A stretch of DNA of 7,608 nucleotides from an uncultured Methanomicrobiales archaeon (GCA_946528255.1 CAMMYR010000024.1:1-7608); one strand, 5' to 3'. Positions 1-6,431 are shown, numbered from the stretch's first letter. Notes: generated by a model not told the origin, from the letters alone. Numbers and translations are program-made.

Positions 1-338
1 ATCATGTCCTCGTCAAATGGCATACCGGAGGCCCCTTCATGGATAAATTCGATCGCATCCCTGTATCCTGCGATCTCCTGCTCGCTGAGGCTATCCGGAC
101 CGATTGCATGCAGGGACATCAGGCGCAGCCTGGGAGGTGCGGCGAATATTCCCTCGATGGCGTTGCTACCCCATATCGATCTTATCTTCGATTCCGTGCG
201 CAGTTCATCCGTCAATCCTTCATCCCAATCGGCCAGATTCTCGAACCGTGCCATCTTACCGCGGATCTCCGAGATTCTGGTTGCTATCCCATCCGCTTTT
301 CCTACTTTCTTCAGGAACGAGTAATCGAAATCTCTCAT
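1..338 (-). CDS. Fic/DOC-family protein, N-terminal part (3' end outside window)
   Basis: Read from the ATG at 338, 112 codons are visible before the left edge. The segment carries the N-terminal helical region of Fic proteins, enzymes that usually transfer AMP from ATP to target proteins. The key motif is SNAIEG at residues 58-63. It fits the inhibitory-helix pattern [S/T]xxxE[G/N], with E62 as the presumed autoinhibitory glutamate that competes for the ATP gamma-phosphate site. The flanking helices (ESKIRSIW before it; SEQEIAGYRDAIEFIHEG after it) match the usual layout, where an 'Ev.nh..Al.yi' stretch follows the motif. The catalytic HxFxxGNG loop lies outside the window, so activity cannot be judged. 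A TATA-like box 24-31 bases before this ATG supports a separate start. The same frame is also continuous with the upstream ferredoxin-nitroreductase ORF, so the Fic part could instead be made as the C-terminal half of a fusion. Confidence 0.65.
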   Translation of the reverse strand, partial: MRDFDYSFLKKVGKADGIATRISEIRGKMARFENLADWDEGLTDELRTESKIRSIWGSNAIEGIFAAPPRLRLMSLHAIGPDSLSEQEIAGYRDAIEFIHEGASGMPFDEDM

Positions 339-1127
339 GGAGACATATATGTAGATTTGGAAGATAAAAGTAACTACATAATTGAATCGTTTGAAGATTC
401 TTCCCATGAGGCCCTTCGCCTTCGAAATGGGCTTGAACAGCGGTTCCACCACCCTGCGGCCGTGGCCGATGACGTAGACCTCCTGCAAAGGCCTATCCAC
501 ATCCGGGAAGAATCCGGACAGGCTGCCCCAATCCTTCTGGCAGGCCGACATGATGACCGTGGACGGGAATCCGCGGATGCCCATGGGGAACCCGGTGGCG
601 ACCATCCTCTCCGAGGCGATCATGGAGCGCTCCGGGGTGTTGGCGAAGATGAACAGCACCTGCTGCCCGTCCCAAAGGACCGGGTTGGGCTTCCCGCTGT
701 CCGGGTTCTCCATGAACTCCTTCCACAGGGTGAAGACGGGGTTGGAGCTGCCCTTCTCCTTGAGGACGGCGTAAGCGGCATCCATGAACTTGTTCAGCTT
801 CGGCCACTGGAGGACGACGAACTGGCATCTGCCCTTGTTGTGGTCCATGGCCTGGAACAGGATATCCAATTCTTTCTCCGACACCAGGCTGCCATCCAGG
901 AGCTGGCTGGCCCTTATCTCGTCGACGGGGTTCCTGTCCTCGGGAGCCTTGTGGTTCAGCTTTATGGCGTTCTTGGGGCAGGACGATACGCAGTGCCCGC
1001 ACCCGATGCACTTCCTCCCGGTCTCAACGGCCTTCCTGTCGACTATGGAGATGTTGTCCATGAGGCACATCTTGGCGCATTTGCCGCACCCGATGCACTT
1101 CCCGGTATCGATGGTCAGATGGGACAT
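1..1127 (-). CDS. Ferredoxin / nitroreductase-like protein, frame open into a Fic-family domain (3' partial)
   Basis: The ATG at 1127 opens a frame with no stop before the window edge (at least 375 codons). Residues 1-55 hold two 4Fe-4S motifs: C11, C14, C17, C21 (lacking the usual proline after the last Cys) and C40, C43, C46, C50 followed by Pro. Residues about 65-245 resemble the nitroreductase fold in layout: VLFIFAN near 157-163, SERMVATGFPMGIRG near 172-186 and YVIGHG near 218-223. The usual Arg-rich FMN-binding motif and part of the N-terminal half are missing, so flavin binding is doubtful. The likely role is a cytosolic redox protein passing electrons from its clusters to the second domain; the substrate is unknown. 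The start overlaps the hydrolase stop by 13 bases, which suggests translational coupling. The nitroreductase part should end near residue 248. Instead the frame crosses an AT-rich stretch and meets the Fic Met as residue 264, giving either a real fusion or a lost stop. Confidence 0.72.
   Translation of the reverse strand, partial: MSHLTIDTGKCIGCGKCAKMCLMDNISIVDRKAVETGRKCIGCGHCVSSCPKNAIKLNHKAPEDRNPVDEIRASQLLDGSLVSEKELDILFQAMDHNKGRCQFVVLQWPKLNKFMDAAYAVLKEKGSSNPVFTLWKEFMENPDSGKPNPVLWDGQQVLFIFANTPERSMIASERMVATGFPMGIRGFPSTVIMSACQKDWGSLSGFFPDVDRPLQEVYVIGHGRRVVEPLFKPISKAKGLMGRIFKRFNYVVTFIFQIYIYVSMRDFDYSFLKKVGKADGIATRISEIRGKMARFENLADWDEGLTDELRTESKIRSIWGSNAIEGIFAAPPRLRLMSLHAIGPDSLSEQEIAGYRDAIEFIHEGASGMPFDEDM
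362..369 (-). promoter_or_regulatory. TATA-like box for the Fic-family ORF
   Basis: On the minus strand this reads TTTTATCT, 24-31 bases upstream of the Fic ATG at 338. The hydrolase operon and the surface-protein gene show nearly the same spacing. The surrounding 339-400 stretch is far more AT-rich than the genes, as expected of intergenic DNA. No good Shine-Dalgarno sequence precedes the ATG, so a leaderless transcript is likely. The odd point is that the box lies inside the open frame of the upstream gene. Confidence 0.5.
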
Positions 1128-1912
1128 GGTCGCATCCTGTGCTCGGACATGAGGGCCTTGACGGCCTCGGCGTACAGGACAGGGTCGATGGTGTGGCCGA
1201 CACCGGGGATTTCCATGTACCTGCTGCCCCTGATGGCATCCCTGACCGCATGGGCCTTCTTGGGCTCCACCATGATGTCCTCCGCGCCGTGGACAACCAA
1301 TGTGGGGACGGTTATCTCGTCTATCCTGTCGCCCAGGTCGAAGTTGTCCATGGCGACGATCTGGCGGTATACCCCTGTGGGATCCTCCAGGTGCTTGGGC
1401 ACCGGGGGCTCCAGGCCCTTCTCGCCCAGCTCGGAGAAGAAGGTCTCCGGGAAGCAGAAGGCGGTGATGGCGATGTGCAGGGCCAGCGGATCGTCCCCGT
1501 TGTCCGATGCCATCTTGGCCAGCGTCCTCATGAAGTAGGCCGACCTGTAGGGGCGGTACTGGAAGGACGAAACCAGCGTGAGGGTCTGGATCCTCTGCTG
1601 GTGCCTCACGCCCAGGGACATGCAGATCTCGGACCCCATGGACCAGCCCACCATGTGGGCCTTGAAGATGTGCAGATGGTCCATCAGGCGGACTATGTCG
1701 TCGGCCAGCTGGTCGACGGTGATGGTCTCTCCTTTGTACTCAGTCTGCCCGACGCCCCTGTTGTCCAGGGTGATTACCCTGTATCCCTTGAGGAGCGGCA
1801 CCATGCCCTTCCAGAAGCGGTGGTTGGCCCCGATGCCCCCTATGAGGATGACTGGCTCGCCCTCCCCCTCGTCCTCGTAGTACAGTTTCACGTCCGGCAG
1901 TTCGGCGAACAT
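1115..1912 (-). CDS. Alpha/beta hydrolase
   Basis: This 265-residue cytosolic protein is an alpha/beta-fold hydrolase of the esterase / lactonase / haloperoxidase-like group. The visible catalytic triad is Ser91 in GWSMG (nucleophile elbow), Asp212 in HGAEDIMV and His240 in PGVGHT. The GGIGAN segment at 25-30 is the oxyanion-hole loop, and LDNRGVGQT at 49-57 is the typical strand-4 loop. The length is normal and all catalytic residues are present. The substrate cannot be read from the sequence. An in-frame ATG at 1960 would add 16 residues, but it would put the TATA box inside the coding region. The ATG at 1912 lies 23-30 bases after that box, so it is preferred. The gene is first in a probable operon: its stop overlaps the ferredoxin-nitroreductase start by 13 bases. 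Assignment to the fold is firm; anything narrower is inference. Confidence 0.9.
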   Translation of the reverse strand: MFAELPDVKLYYEDEGEGEPVILIGGIGANHRFWKGMVPLLKGYRVITLDNRGVGQTEYKGETITVDQLADDIVRLMDHLHIFKAHMVGWSMGSEICMSLGVRHQQRIQTLTLVSSFQYRPYRSAYFMRTLAKMASDNGDDPLALHIAITAFCFPETFFSELGEKGLEPPVPKHLEDPTGVYRQIVAMDNFDLGDRIDEITVPTLVVHGAEDIMVEPKKAHAVRDAIRGSRYMEIPGVGHTIDPVLYAEAVKALMSEHRMRPCPI

Positions 1913-1934
1913 ACGACCACGATTCTGGTATCGG

Positions 1935-1942
1935 ATAAATAA
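1935..1942 (-). promoter_or_regulatory. TATA box of the hydrolase operon
   Basis: The minus strand reads TTATTTAT, 23-30 bases before the ATG at 1912. This places the expected transcription start at or next to the start codon, so the message is probably leaderless. It is half of an 83-base divergent promoter region shared with tgtA. Confidence 0.65.
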
Positions 1943-1964
1943 CCTATCATGTCGAATCATAAGT

Positions 1965-1988
1965 AATAATAAGTAAAGCCCGATGGAG
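1965..1988 (+). promoter_or_regulatory. TATA-like box and possible ribosome binding site of tgtA
   Basis: An AATAATAA stretch at 1965-1972, within a longer AT-rich run, lies 24-31 bases before the tgtA ATG at 1996. GGAG at 1985-1988 lies 7 bases before the same ATG and could serve as a Shine-Dalgarno site. The two signals suggest either a leaderless or a short-leader transcript; the sequence alone does not decide. An ATG at 1983 is out of frame with tgtA. Confidence 0.5.
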
Positions 1989-1995
1989 TCTGCAT

Positions 1996-3936
1996 ATGTT
2001 CGAGATTATCAGGCGCGACGGCATGGCGCGCATCGGGAAGTTCGAGGTCCACGGCAGGACCATCGAGACCCCCGCCCTGCTGCCGGTCGTCAATCCCAAG
2101 ATCAACACCGTCCCCCCTCGCGAGCTCTACGAGAGGTTCGGCTTCGGGGCGCTCATCACGAATTCTTACATCATCCGCGGGACTCCGGACCTCAAGGCCA
2201 AGGCCATGGAGGTCGGCCTCCACGAGCTGCTGGACTACCCCGGCATCATCATGACCGACTCCGGTACGTTCCAATCCCATATGTACGGAGAGGTCGACCT
2301 CACCAACGAGGAGATCATAGACTTCCAGAAGGCCATAGGGACAGACATCGGGACGGTGCTGGACATCTTCACCGAGCCCTTCTGGACCAAGGAGCAGACC
2401 GCCGATTCCATCGTCACCACGCTGGAGAGGACACAGCAGGCCTGCGACATGAAGGGCGAGATGTTCCTGAACGGCGTGGTCCAGGGATCCATCTACCAGG
2501 ATCTCAGGGAGGACTGCGCCTGGAAGATGGCCTCCATGGACATAGACGTGCATCCCATAGGCGGGGTCGTCCCGCTGATGGAGCAGTACCGCTATGCGGA
2601 GCTTGTGGATGTGGTGATGGCCAGCAAGCGTGGCCTCAACCCCAACCGCCCCGTGCACCTGTTCGGCGCCGGGCACCCCATGCTGCTGGCCCTCGCCACC
2701 CTCATGGGATGCGACCTGTTCGATTCCGCCAGCTACGCCAAGTTCGCCAGGGACGACAGGATGATGTTCATCGACGGCACGTTCAGGCTCCAGGACATGA
2801 TGTCCCTGGACTGCAACTGCCCCGCATGCCGCGGGCAGACCATCGAGTCCCTCAGGAAGATGGACAAGAAGGAGAGGACCAAGCTCATCGCGGAGCACAA
2901 CCTGTACCAGATCAAGCAGGAGATGGACCTGGTCAAGAGGTACCTGAGGGAGGGCCGCCTGTGGGAGCTGGCGGAGCTCAGGTGCAGGGCGCACCCCGCG
3001 CTGCTGGATGCGCTCAGGAGGCTGGGGGAGCACCAGGCCCAGATGGAGCTGTTCGATCCCATCAGCAGGGACGGCGCCATATTCTACACCGGTCCCGAAT
3101 CCAGGAACCGCCCGGTATACCTGAGGTACCTGGAGAGGATCGGAGAGAGGTATGTTCCCGCGACCGACAAGGCGGTCATATTCGAGGAGTGCCCCGGGAA
3201 GCCGTACAGCAGGCCCTATGCGGAGCAGTTCGCCAAGGCCCTGAAGGCCGGGTACTCCCCCATAGTCGCATCCCCGTTCGGACCGGTCCCGGCGGAGCTG
3301 GACGAGATGTACCCCCTGGCCCAGTCCCTGTTCCCGGACATACCGGATTCGGAGACAGAGGAGGCCATGGAGATGCTGACCTTCAGGTTCGTTTCAAAGA
3401 TGGGATTCAAGGAGGTAATCGGGCCCGAGGACATCCCCGAATCGGAGGACGACAGCGGCCTGGACCTCGACATGCTGAGGGCCAAGGCCGTGGCCAGGTA
3501 CCAGTTCGGCATCCCCGCCGCCGACGCCTTATTCAGGGGCGACGTCCAGCTGGTCAAGAGCAAGAAGACCGGCAAGATCAGGAACGTCATATCCGACGGG
3601 GAGCATGTGCTCTCCATGCGCGCCGGCGACGGCATCTACACGCTCAGGATGGAGGGCGCCAAGAGGATCGTCTCATCGGTCCCGGCCCCGCATATGAGGG
3701 TGGTCGTGATGGACGATGCGGTGCCCTTCGTGGCCGAGGGCAGGAACGCCTTCTGCCAGTTCGTCACCGCCTGCGATCCGGAGCTGCGCCCCATGGAGGA
3801 GGCCATCGTCACCGACAAGGACGACAATCCCATAGCCACCGGCAGGATGTTCCTGGCCCCCAGCGAAATCCCGATGATGAAGAAGGGCATGGCCGTCAAG
3901 GTCAGGTCGGGCTCCTCGGACGAGCGAACCCCCTGA
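1996..3936 (+). CDS. tgtA: Archaeal tRNA-guanine(15) transglycosylase
   Basis: This 646-residue enzyme replaces guanine at position 15 of archaeal tRNA D-loops with preQ0, the first tRNA-level step of archaeosine synthesis. The N-terminal TIM-barrel catalytic domain spans about 1-345. D88 in MTDSGTFQ is the conserved base-recognition/acid aspartate, and D243 in CDLFDSASY is the predicted nucleophile. C273, C275, C278 and H301 form the zinc site. The spacing of D243, the cysteines and the His matches the Pyrococcus horikoshii enzyme as I recall it (D249, C279/C281/C284, H307). The region from about 350 to 560 corresponds to the archaeal C1/C2 domains, and about 565-640 is the PUA RNA-binding domain that helps expose G15. 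An acidic linker near 452-490 may explain why the protein is longer than the Pyrococcus protein (about 580 residues). All key residues are intact, so it should be active. It appears to be transcribed alone from its own promoter. Confidence 0.97.
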   Translation: MFEIIRRDGMARIGKFEVHGRTIETPALLPVVNPKINTVPPRELYERFGFGALITNSYIIRGTPDLKAKAMEVGLHELLDYPGIIMTDSGTFQSHMYGEVDLTNEEIIDFQKAIGTDIGTVLDIFTEPFWTKEQTADSIVTTLERTQQACDMKGEMFLNGVVQGSIYQDLREDCAWKMASMDIDVHPIGGVVPLMEQYRYAELVDVVMASKRGLNPNRPVHLFGAGHPMLLALATLMGCDLFDSASYAKFARDDRMMFIDGTFRLQDMMSLDCNCPACRGQTIESLRKMDKKERTKLIAEHNLYQIKQEMDLVKRYLREGRLWELAELRCRAHPALLDALRRLGEHQAQMELFDPISRDGAIFYTGPESRNRPVYLRYLERIGERYVPATDKAVIFEECPGKPYSRPYAEQFAKALKAGYSPIVASPFGPVPAELDEMYPLAQSLFPDIPDSETEEAMEMLTFRFVSKMGFKEVIGPEDIPESEDDSGLDLDMLRAKAVARYQFGIPAADALFRGDVQLVKSKKTGKIRNVISDGEHVLSMRAGDGIYTLRMEGAKRIVSSVPAPHMRVVVMDDAVPFVAEGRNAFCQFVTACDPELRPMEEAIVTDKDDNPIATGRMFLAPSEIPMMKKGMAVKVRSGSSDERTP

Positions 3937-3953
3937 CTGGTCACGTGCGTGAC

Positions 3954-3976
3954 GGATCGGCCTTCCGAGCCGATTC
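3954..3976 (+). terminator. Possible hairpin downstream of tgtA
   Basis: GGATCGGC and GCCGATTC can pair over 8 positions (one G-U) around a 7-base loop, starting 18 bases after the tgtA stop. No T-run follows, so termination activity is uncertain. It could instead stabilise the mRNA 3' end or be chance in GC-rich DNA. Confidence 0.25.
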
Positions 3977-4014
3977 CGCCGGAACCGGAGGACGATGGGC
4001 ACACAATCAAGTGA

Positions 4015-4077
4015 ATGGACGCCATCATCCTCGTGGGGGTCGCCAGTTGCCTCGTGATGCTGTTCCTCAGGCGTTGA
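4015..4077 (+). CDS. Possible 20-residue hydrophobic small protein
   Basis: An ATG directly after an in-frame TGA opens a 20-codon ORF with one hydrophobic stretch (IILVGVASCLVMLFL, residues 4-18) and two C-terminal arginines. This is the pattern of a single-pass membrane miniprotein with a positive cytosolic end. There is no Shine-Dalgarno match at the expected spacing and no TATA box nearby. If expressed, it would come from tgtA read-through. Chance is a serious alternative at this length. Confidence 0.2.
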   Translation: MDAIILVGVASCLVMLFLRR

Positions 4078-4093
4078 AATTCGAGTTAAAATA

Positions 4094-4117
4094 GCCGGCC
4101 CCGGGATGGGGGCCGGC
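4094..4117 (-). terminator. GC hairpin terminator of the DUF2703-like gene
   Basis: A perfect 9-bp stem (GCCGGCCCC pairing with GGGGCCGGC) encloses a 6-base loop. On the minus strand it begins 15 bases after the stop of the gene ending at 4133 and is followed by TATTTTAA, a T-rich tail. The plus strand has only a weak T content after the stem, so its main direction is minus. It may also block read-through from tgtA. Confidence 0.65.
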
Positions 4118-4132
4118 AATGATCTTATCCCG

Positions 4133-4546
4133 CTATCGTGCGTCCACGACGGGTATCTCGTTCTTGTTCTCGTCGGCGAAGACTTTCGCTATGGCGTTCT
4201 TCATGATGGTGTCGGGGATGTCCTCTATGACATCCTTCTTCCAGTCGAGGGTGGGACGGCCGAATACCACCTTGCCGCCGGCGCCGTGGTCGCAGCTGTC
4301 CTCGACCTCCAGCATCTTGATCTCCAGACCCTCGATTATGTCCGGGATGGTCCTGCCGTTGATCAGAACGGTGTTGGGGCCCTCGTCGATGATGGTCTCC
4401 GTGAATTTGCTGGGGATGTCCCCCATCTGCATGTCGAACATGAGGTCCTTGATGTATGCTACCATCTGCGCCGTGGTCCTGCGGCGGATGGTGGGATCAT
4501 CGAGGTCCCTGTCGGTATGCCTGTATTCGATGTGGATCATGACCAT
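4133..4546 (-). CDS. DUF2703-like (thioredoxin-fold) protein lacking most family cysteines
   Basis: The product is a 137-residue soluble protein with no signal peptide or membrane segment. The order of elements resembles DUF2703: an N-terminal beta strand (MIHIEYRHT), a helix (about 25-40), the central NTVLINGRTIPDI (58-70), a DSC motif (83-85), and a final strand plus helix including PDTIMKNAIAKVF (111-123). Family members as I recall them carry a Cys-x-x-Cys pair near the N-terminus and further cysteines in the centre and C-terminus. Here the N-terminal site reads DDPTIRRR, and only C85 remains, so a dithiol redox role seems lost. The start could be Met1 or Met3; both fit the TATA box at 4567-4575. 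The gene ends in TAG (4135-4133). It is monocistronic, convergent to tgtA and divergent from the surface-protein gene. Its function is unknown. The family call is moderate; that the ORF is real is well supported by its promoter and terminator. Confidence 0.75.
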   Translation of the reverse strand: MVMIHIEYRHTDRDLDDPTIRRRTTAQMVAYIKDLMFDMQMGDIPSKFTETIIDEGPNTVLINGRTIPDIIEGLEIKMLEVEDSCDHGAGGKVVFGRPTLDWKKDVIEDIPDTIMKNAIAKVFADENKNEIPVVDAR

Positions 4547-4566
4547 GAACCCCGAATCGGCTGGAA

Positions 4567-4575
4567 GATATATAA
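4567..4575 (-). promoter_or_regulatory. TATA box of the DUF2703-like gene
   Basis: The minus strand reads TTATATATC, 21-29 bases before the ATG at 4546, with a purine/pyrimidine-biased stretch just upstream. It is a close match to an archaeal TATA box and predicts a leaderless or near-leaderless message. Confidence 0.65.
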
Positions 4576-4599
4576 GGGAAAGAGTAGGAAATTAAATAG

Positions 4600-4618
4600 A
4601 TTAAGTTATTAGCTTAAT
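4600..4618. repeat. Inverted repeat between two divergent promoters
   Basis: ATTAAG and CTTAAT form a perfect 6-bp inverted repeat around a 7-base spacer. It sits between the TATA box of the leftward gene (4567-4575) and that of the rightward gene (4635-4642). A further ATTAA copy occurs at 4591-4595. The position suits an operator for a dimeric regulator. In such AT-rich DNA a chance palindrome is possible. Confidence 0.35.
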
Positions 4619-4634
4619 TTTTATCGGGGATGTG

Positions 4635-4642
4635 TTTTTAAG
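4635..4642 (+). promoter_or_regulatory. TATA-like box of the surface-protein gene
   Basis: TTTTTAAG lies 23-30 bases before the ATG at 4665 and supports that start over the in-frame ATG at 4632, which precedes the box. Transcription would begin at or very near the start codon. Confidence 0.55.
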
Positions 4643-4664
4643 GTATAACGACATATGGATTACC

Positions 4665-6431
4665 ATGAAATTGGTGCCGGTAATCCTGATGGGCTTAGCC
4701 GCTGTGATAGCAGTGACTGCGGTCGTAACCCTCTACCCCCACGGCGAGGAGAAGAAGGATCCGATCGAGGATTGGTCCTACGTGGAGAACGCGGGGACGC
4801 GCTATACCATCGAGTTTCACCCCGACGGCGGCAGGATGACTGGCGAGCACCAGGATTACTATTACGAGGGCGCGTACGTCGCCATCCCCGAATGCACCAA
4901 GTCGGGGAAGTTCTTCCAAGGATGGTACAAGGATCCGGAGTTCACCGTCCCGATAGGCGCGGTCACGCCCCTCGAGACCGGGAATCTGAACCTCTACGCT
5001 TCATGGGCCGATTACACCTCCGTCGGCAAGAGGTTCATCGCCGATCTCACCGGATACTATTACAACGGCAGTATCAAGCACACCGTGAACGGAACGACGA
5101 CATACGACTTGATGACCTACCGCGACGATTCGGTCCACCGCGGCTCCTATTACATAATGTACAAGGAGAAGGCCCATTACCACTCGGAGACGGGATTCGA
5201 CGAGGATATCGAGACTGCGGGGGGATTCTGGGAAGCGAACATGCACGGTAAGACCAAGATGAAGTACATCGGCAACGAGGAAGTCAACGGTAAGACCTGC
5301 CAGGTCTGGACCGACGGCACCGAGACCCGGTGGATATACCGCATGCGCGAGATGGTCAGGATCATCCAGGAGACCAGCACATCGTATTACGAGCGCAACC
5401 TGTCATCCATAGAGGAATTCGAGCCGGACACCAGGGTGGAGCTGCAGATAGATGTCGAGTACCCCCTGACGGTCACCTACCCCACGAACCTCCACATCGG
5501 CGATTCCGCGGTCCTGCGCGTAGAGGGCAAGGAATTCACATCATGGCTGGTCAACGATATACCCTCCTTGGGCAGCACGCTGCAGCTGAGGAGCGTGGAC
5601 CCCTTCACGGAGATCGAGGCCCGTGCGGGCGAATATACCGTCCTCAATTCCGGCGATATCGATCCCGAGGACTTCGATCTGACCGATCACGTGATGATCC
5701 GCGGCTTCCACGAGCATACGGAAACCGAGATGCGCGGCTCCTTCACCCTGGACAAGGGCTATTGGCACATCAGGGATGCCGATGAGAATCCCTGCAGGTA
5801 CGTGGAGGTCTACGTGGACGATTACAAGACGTTCAACCACTCGTTCACCTACAACCATCACCATTACAACATAAAGTTCGACATGAAGAAGAGCGAGGTA
5901 TTCCGCAATGCGTACAGGGATCCCTGGAGCAGCATCCGCAACGTGTACAACGACGAGATGCTGGAGCGCATGTACATCCCCGGGGATCCGTACATCCAGC
6001 AGATCCATTCGGAGCTCAAGCGCCTCGGATCCGGCATGGACGACCGCAAGTTCGCGGAGTTCGCCCTGGCCTTCGTCCAGGCCATCCCGTACGTCTCGGA
6101 CGGCGATACCGAGTCCCATACAGATTACATGAAGTATCCGTCGGAGACCCTCTGGGATTACGGGGGCGACTGCGAGGATGCTTCGATCCTCTACGCCACC
6201 CTCATGGCCATCCACGGCAAGAAGACGTGCGTCATGATCTATAACAACCACGCCATGGCCGGAGTGGCCCTAGGGGAGATACAGAAGGGCGATGAAACGT
6301 TCCTCTACAACCAAGTGAGGTACCATTTCGCCGAGACCACCAACTCCAGCTGGAATCTGGGGCAGTGCCCCAAGGGCTACGGGGAATCCGCCATGCGCAT
6401 GGTGGTCTGCTATCCCGTCGATGATTCCTGA
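4665..6431 (+). CDS. Membrane-anchored surface protein with InlB-type repeat and transglutaminase-like domain
   Basis: The 588-residue product is probably exported and held at the cell surface. Residues 3-24 form one hydrophobic segment after a short MK start (signal peptide or N-terminal anchor). Residues 46-115 match one InlB B-repeat / Listeria-Bacteroides unit: YTIEFHPDGG, then a Tyr/Gly/Pro-spaced strand, KFFQGWYKDPEF and LYASW. Residues about 120-440 are beta-rich and unrecognised. Residues 445-588 match the transglutaminase-like superfamily: PSETLWDYGGDCEDAS with catalytic C503, His529 in NNHAMAGV and probable third residue E556 in HFAETT. Such domains act as cysteine peptidases, cross-linkers or amidases; the substrate here is unknown. 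There is no C-terminal membrane segment or sorting motif. The upstream ATG at 4632 would add 11 residues but lies before the TATA box. The last 200 bases overlap the convergent permease frame. Domain calls are firm at both ends; function is inference. Confidence 0.85.
   Translation: MKLVPVILMGLAAVIAVTAVVTLYPHGEEKKDPIEDWSYVENAGTRYTIEFHPDGGRMTGEHQDYYYEGAYVAIPECTKSGKFFQGWYKDPEFTVPIGAVTPLETGNLNLYASWADYTSVGKRFIADLTGYYYNGSIKHTVNGTTTYDLMTYRDDSVHRGSYYIMYKEKAHYHSETGFDEDIETAGGFWEANMHGKTKMKYIGNEEVNGKTCQVWTDGTETRWIYRMREMVRIIQETSTSYYERNLSSIEEFEPDTRVELQIDVEYPLTVTYPTNLHIGDSAVLRVEGKEFTSWLVNDIPSLGSTLQLRSVDPFTEIEARAGEYTVLNSGDIDPEDFDLTDHVMIRGFHEHTETEMRGSFTLDKGYWHIRDADENPCRYVEVYVDDYKTFNHSFTYNHHHYNIKFDMKKSEVFRNAYRDPWSSIRNVYNDEMLERMYIPGDPYIQQIHSELKRLGSGMDDRKFAEFALAFVQAIPYVSDGDTESHTDYMKYPSETLWDYGGDCEDASILYATLMAIHGKKTCVMIYNNHAMAGVALGEIQKGDETFLYNQVRYHFAETTNSSWNLGQCPKGYGESAMRMVVCYPVDDS

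Noticed and set aside
39..1538. Long plus-strand open frame opposite the hydrolase and ferredoxin genes
   Set aside because: It is antisense to well-supported genes and has no recognisable motif. Long shadow frames are expected in GC-rich DNA.
1957..3033. Minus-strand open frame inside tgtA
   Set aside because: It is antisense to tgtA, has no promoter-like region and gives a biased composition typical of a shadow frame.
3940..3953. Short palindrome GTCACG-TG-CGTGAC just after the tgtA stop
   Set aside because: A two-base loop cannot form a normal RNA hairpin, and there is no promoter beside it to make it an operator; likely chance.
3994..4056. 20-codon plus-strand ORF with a GGAG-like site just before its ATG
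   Set aside because: The Ser/Trp-rich product has no recognisable character and overlaps another short ORF. The ribosome-site match alone is too weak.
1983..4094. 703-codon plus-strand frame overlapping tgtA
   Set aside because: The translation is Arg/Gly/Pro/His-rich with no family features, while the other frame gives an intact tgtA with all catalytic and zinc residues.
3937..4132. Search for tRNA, C/D box RNA or other RNA gene between tgtA and the DUF2703-like gene
   Set aside because: I saw no cloverleaf or paired C/D box motifs; the visible hairpins fit terminators better.
5541..6251. Minus-strand 236-codon frame inside the surface-protein gene
   Set aside because: The Val/Asp/His-rich translation matches no family and lies fully antisense to the transglutaminase-like domain.
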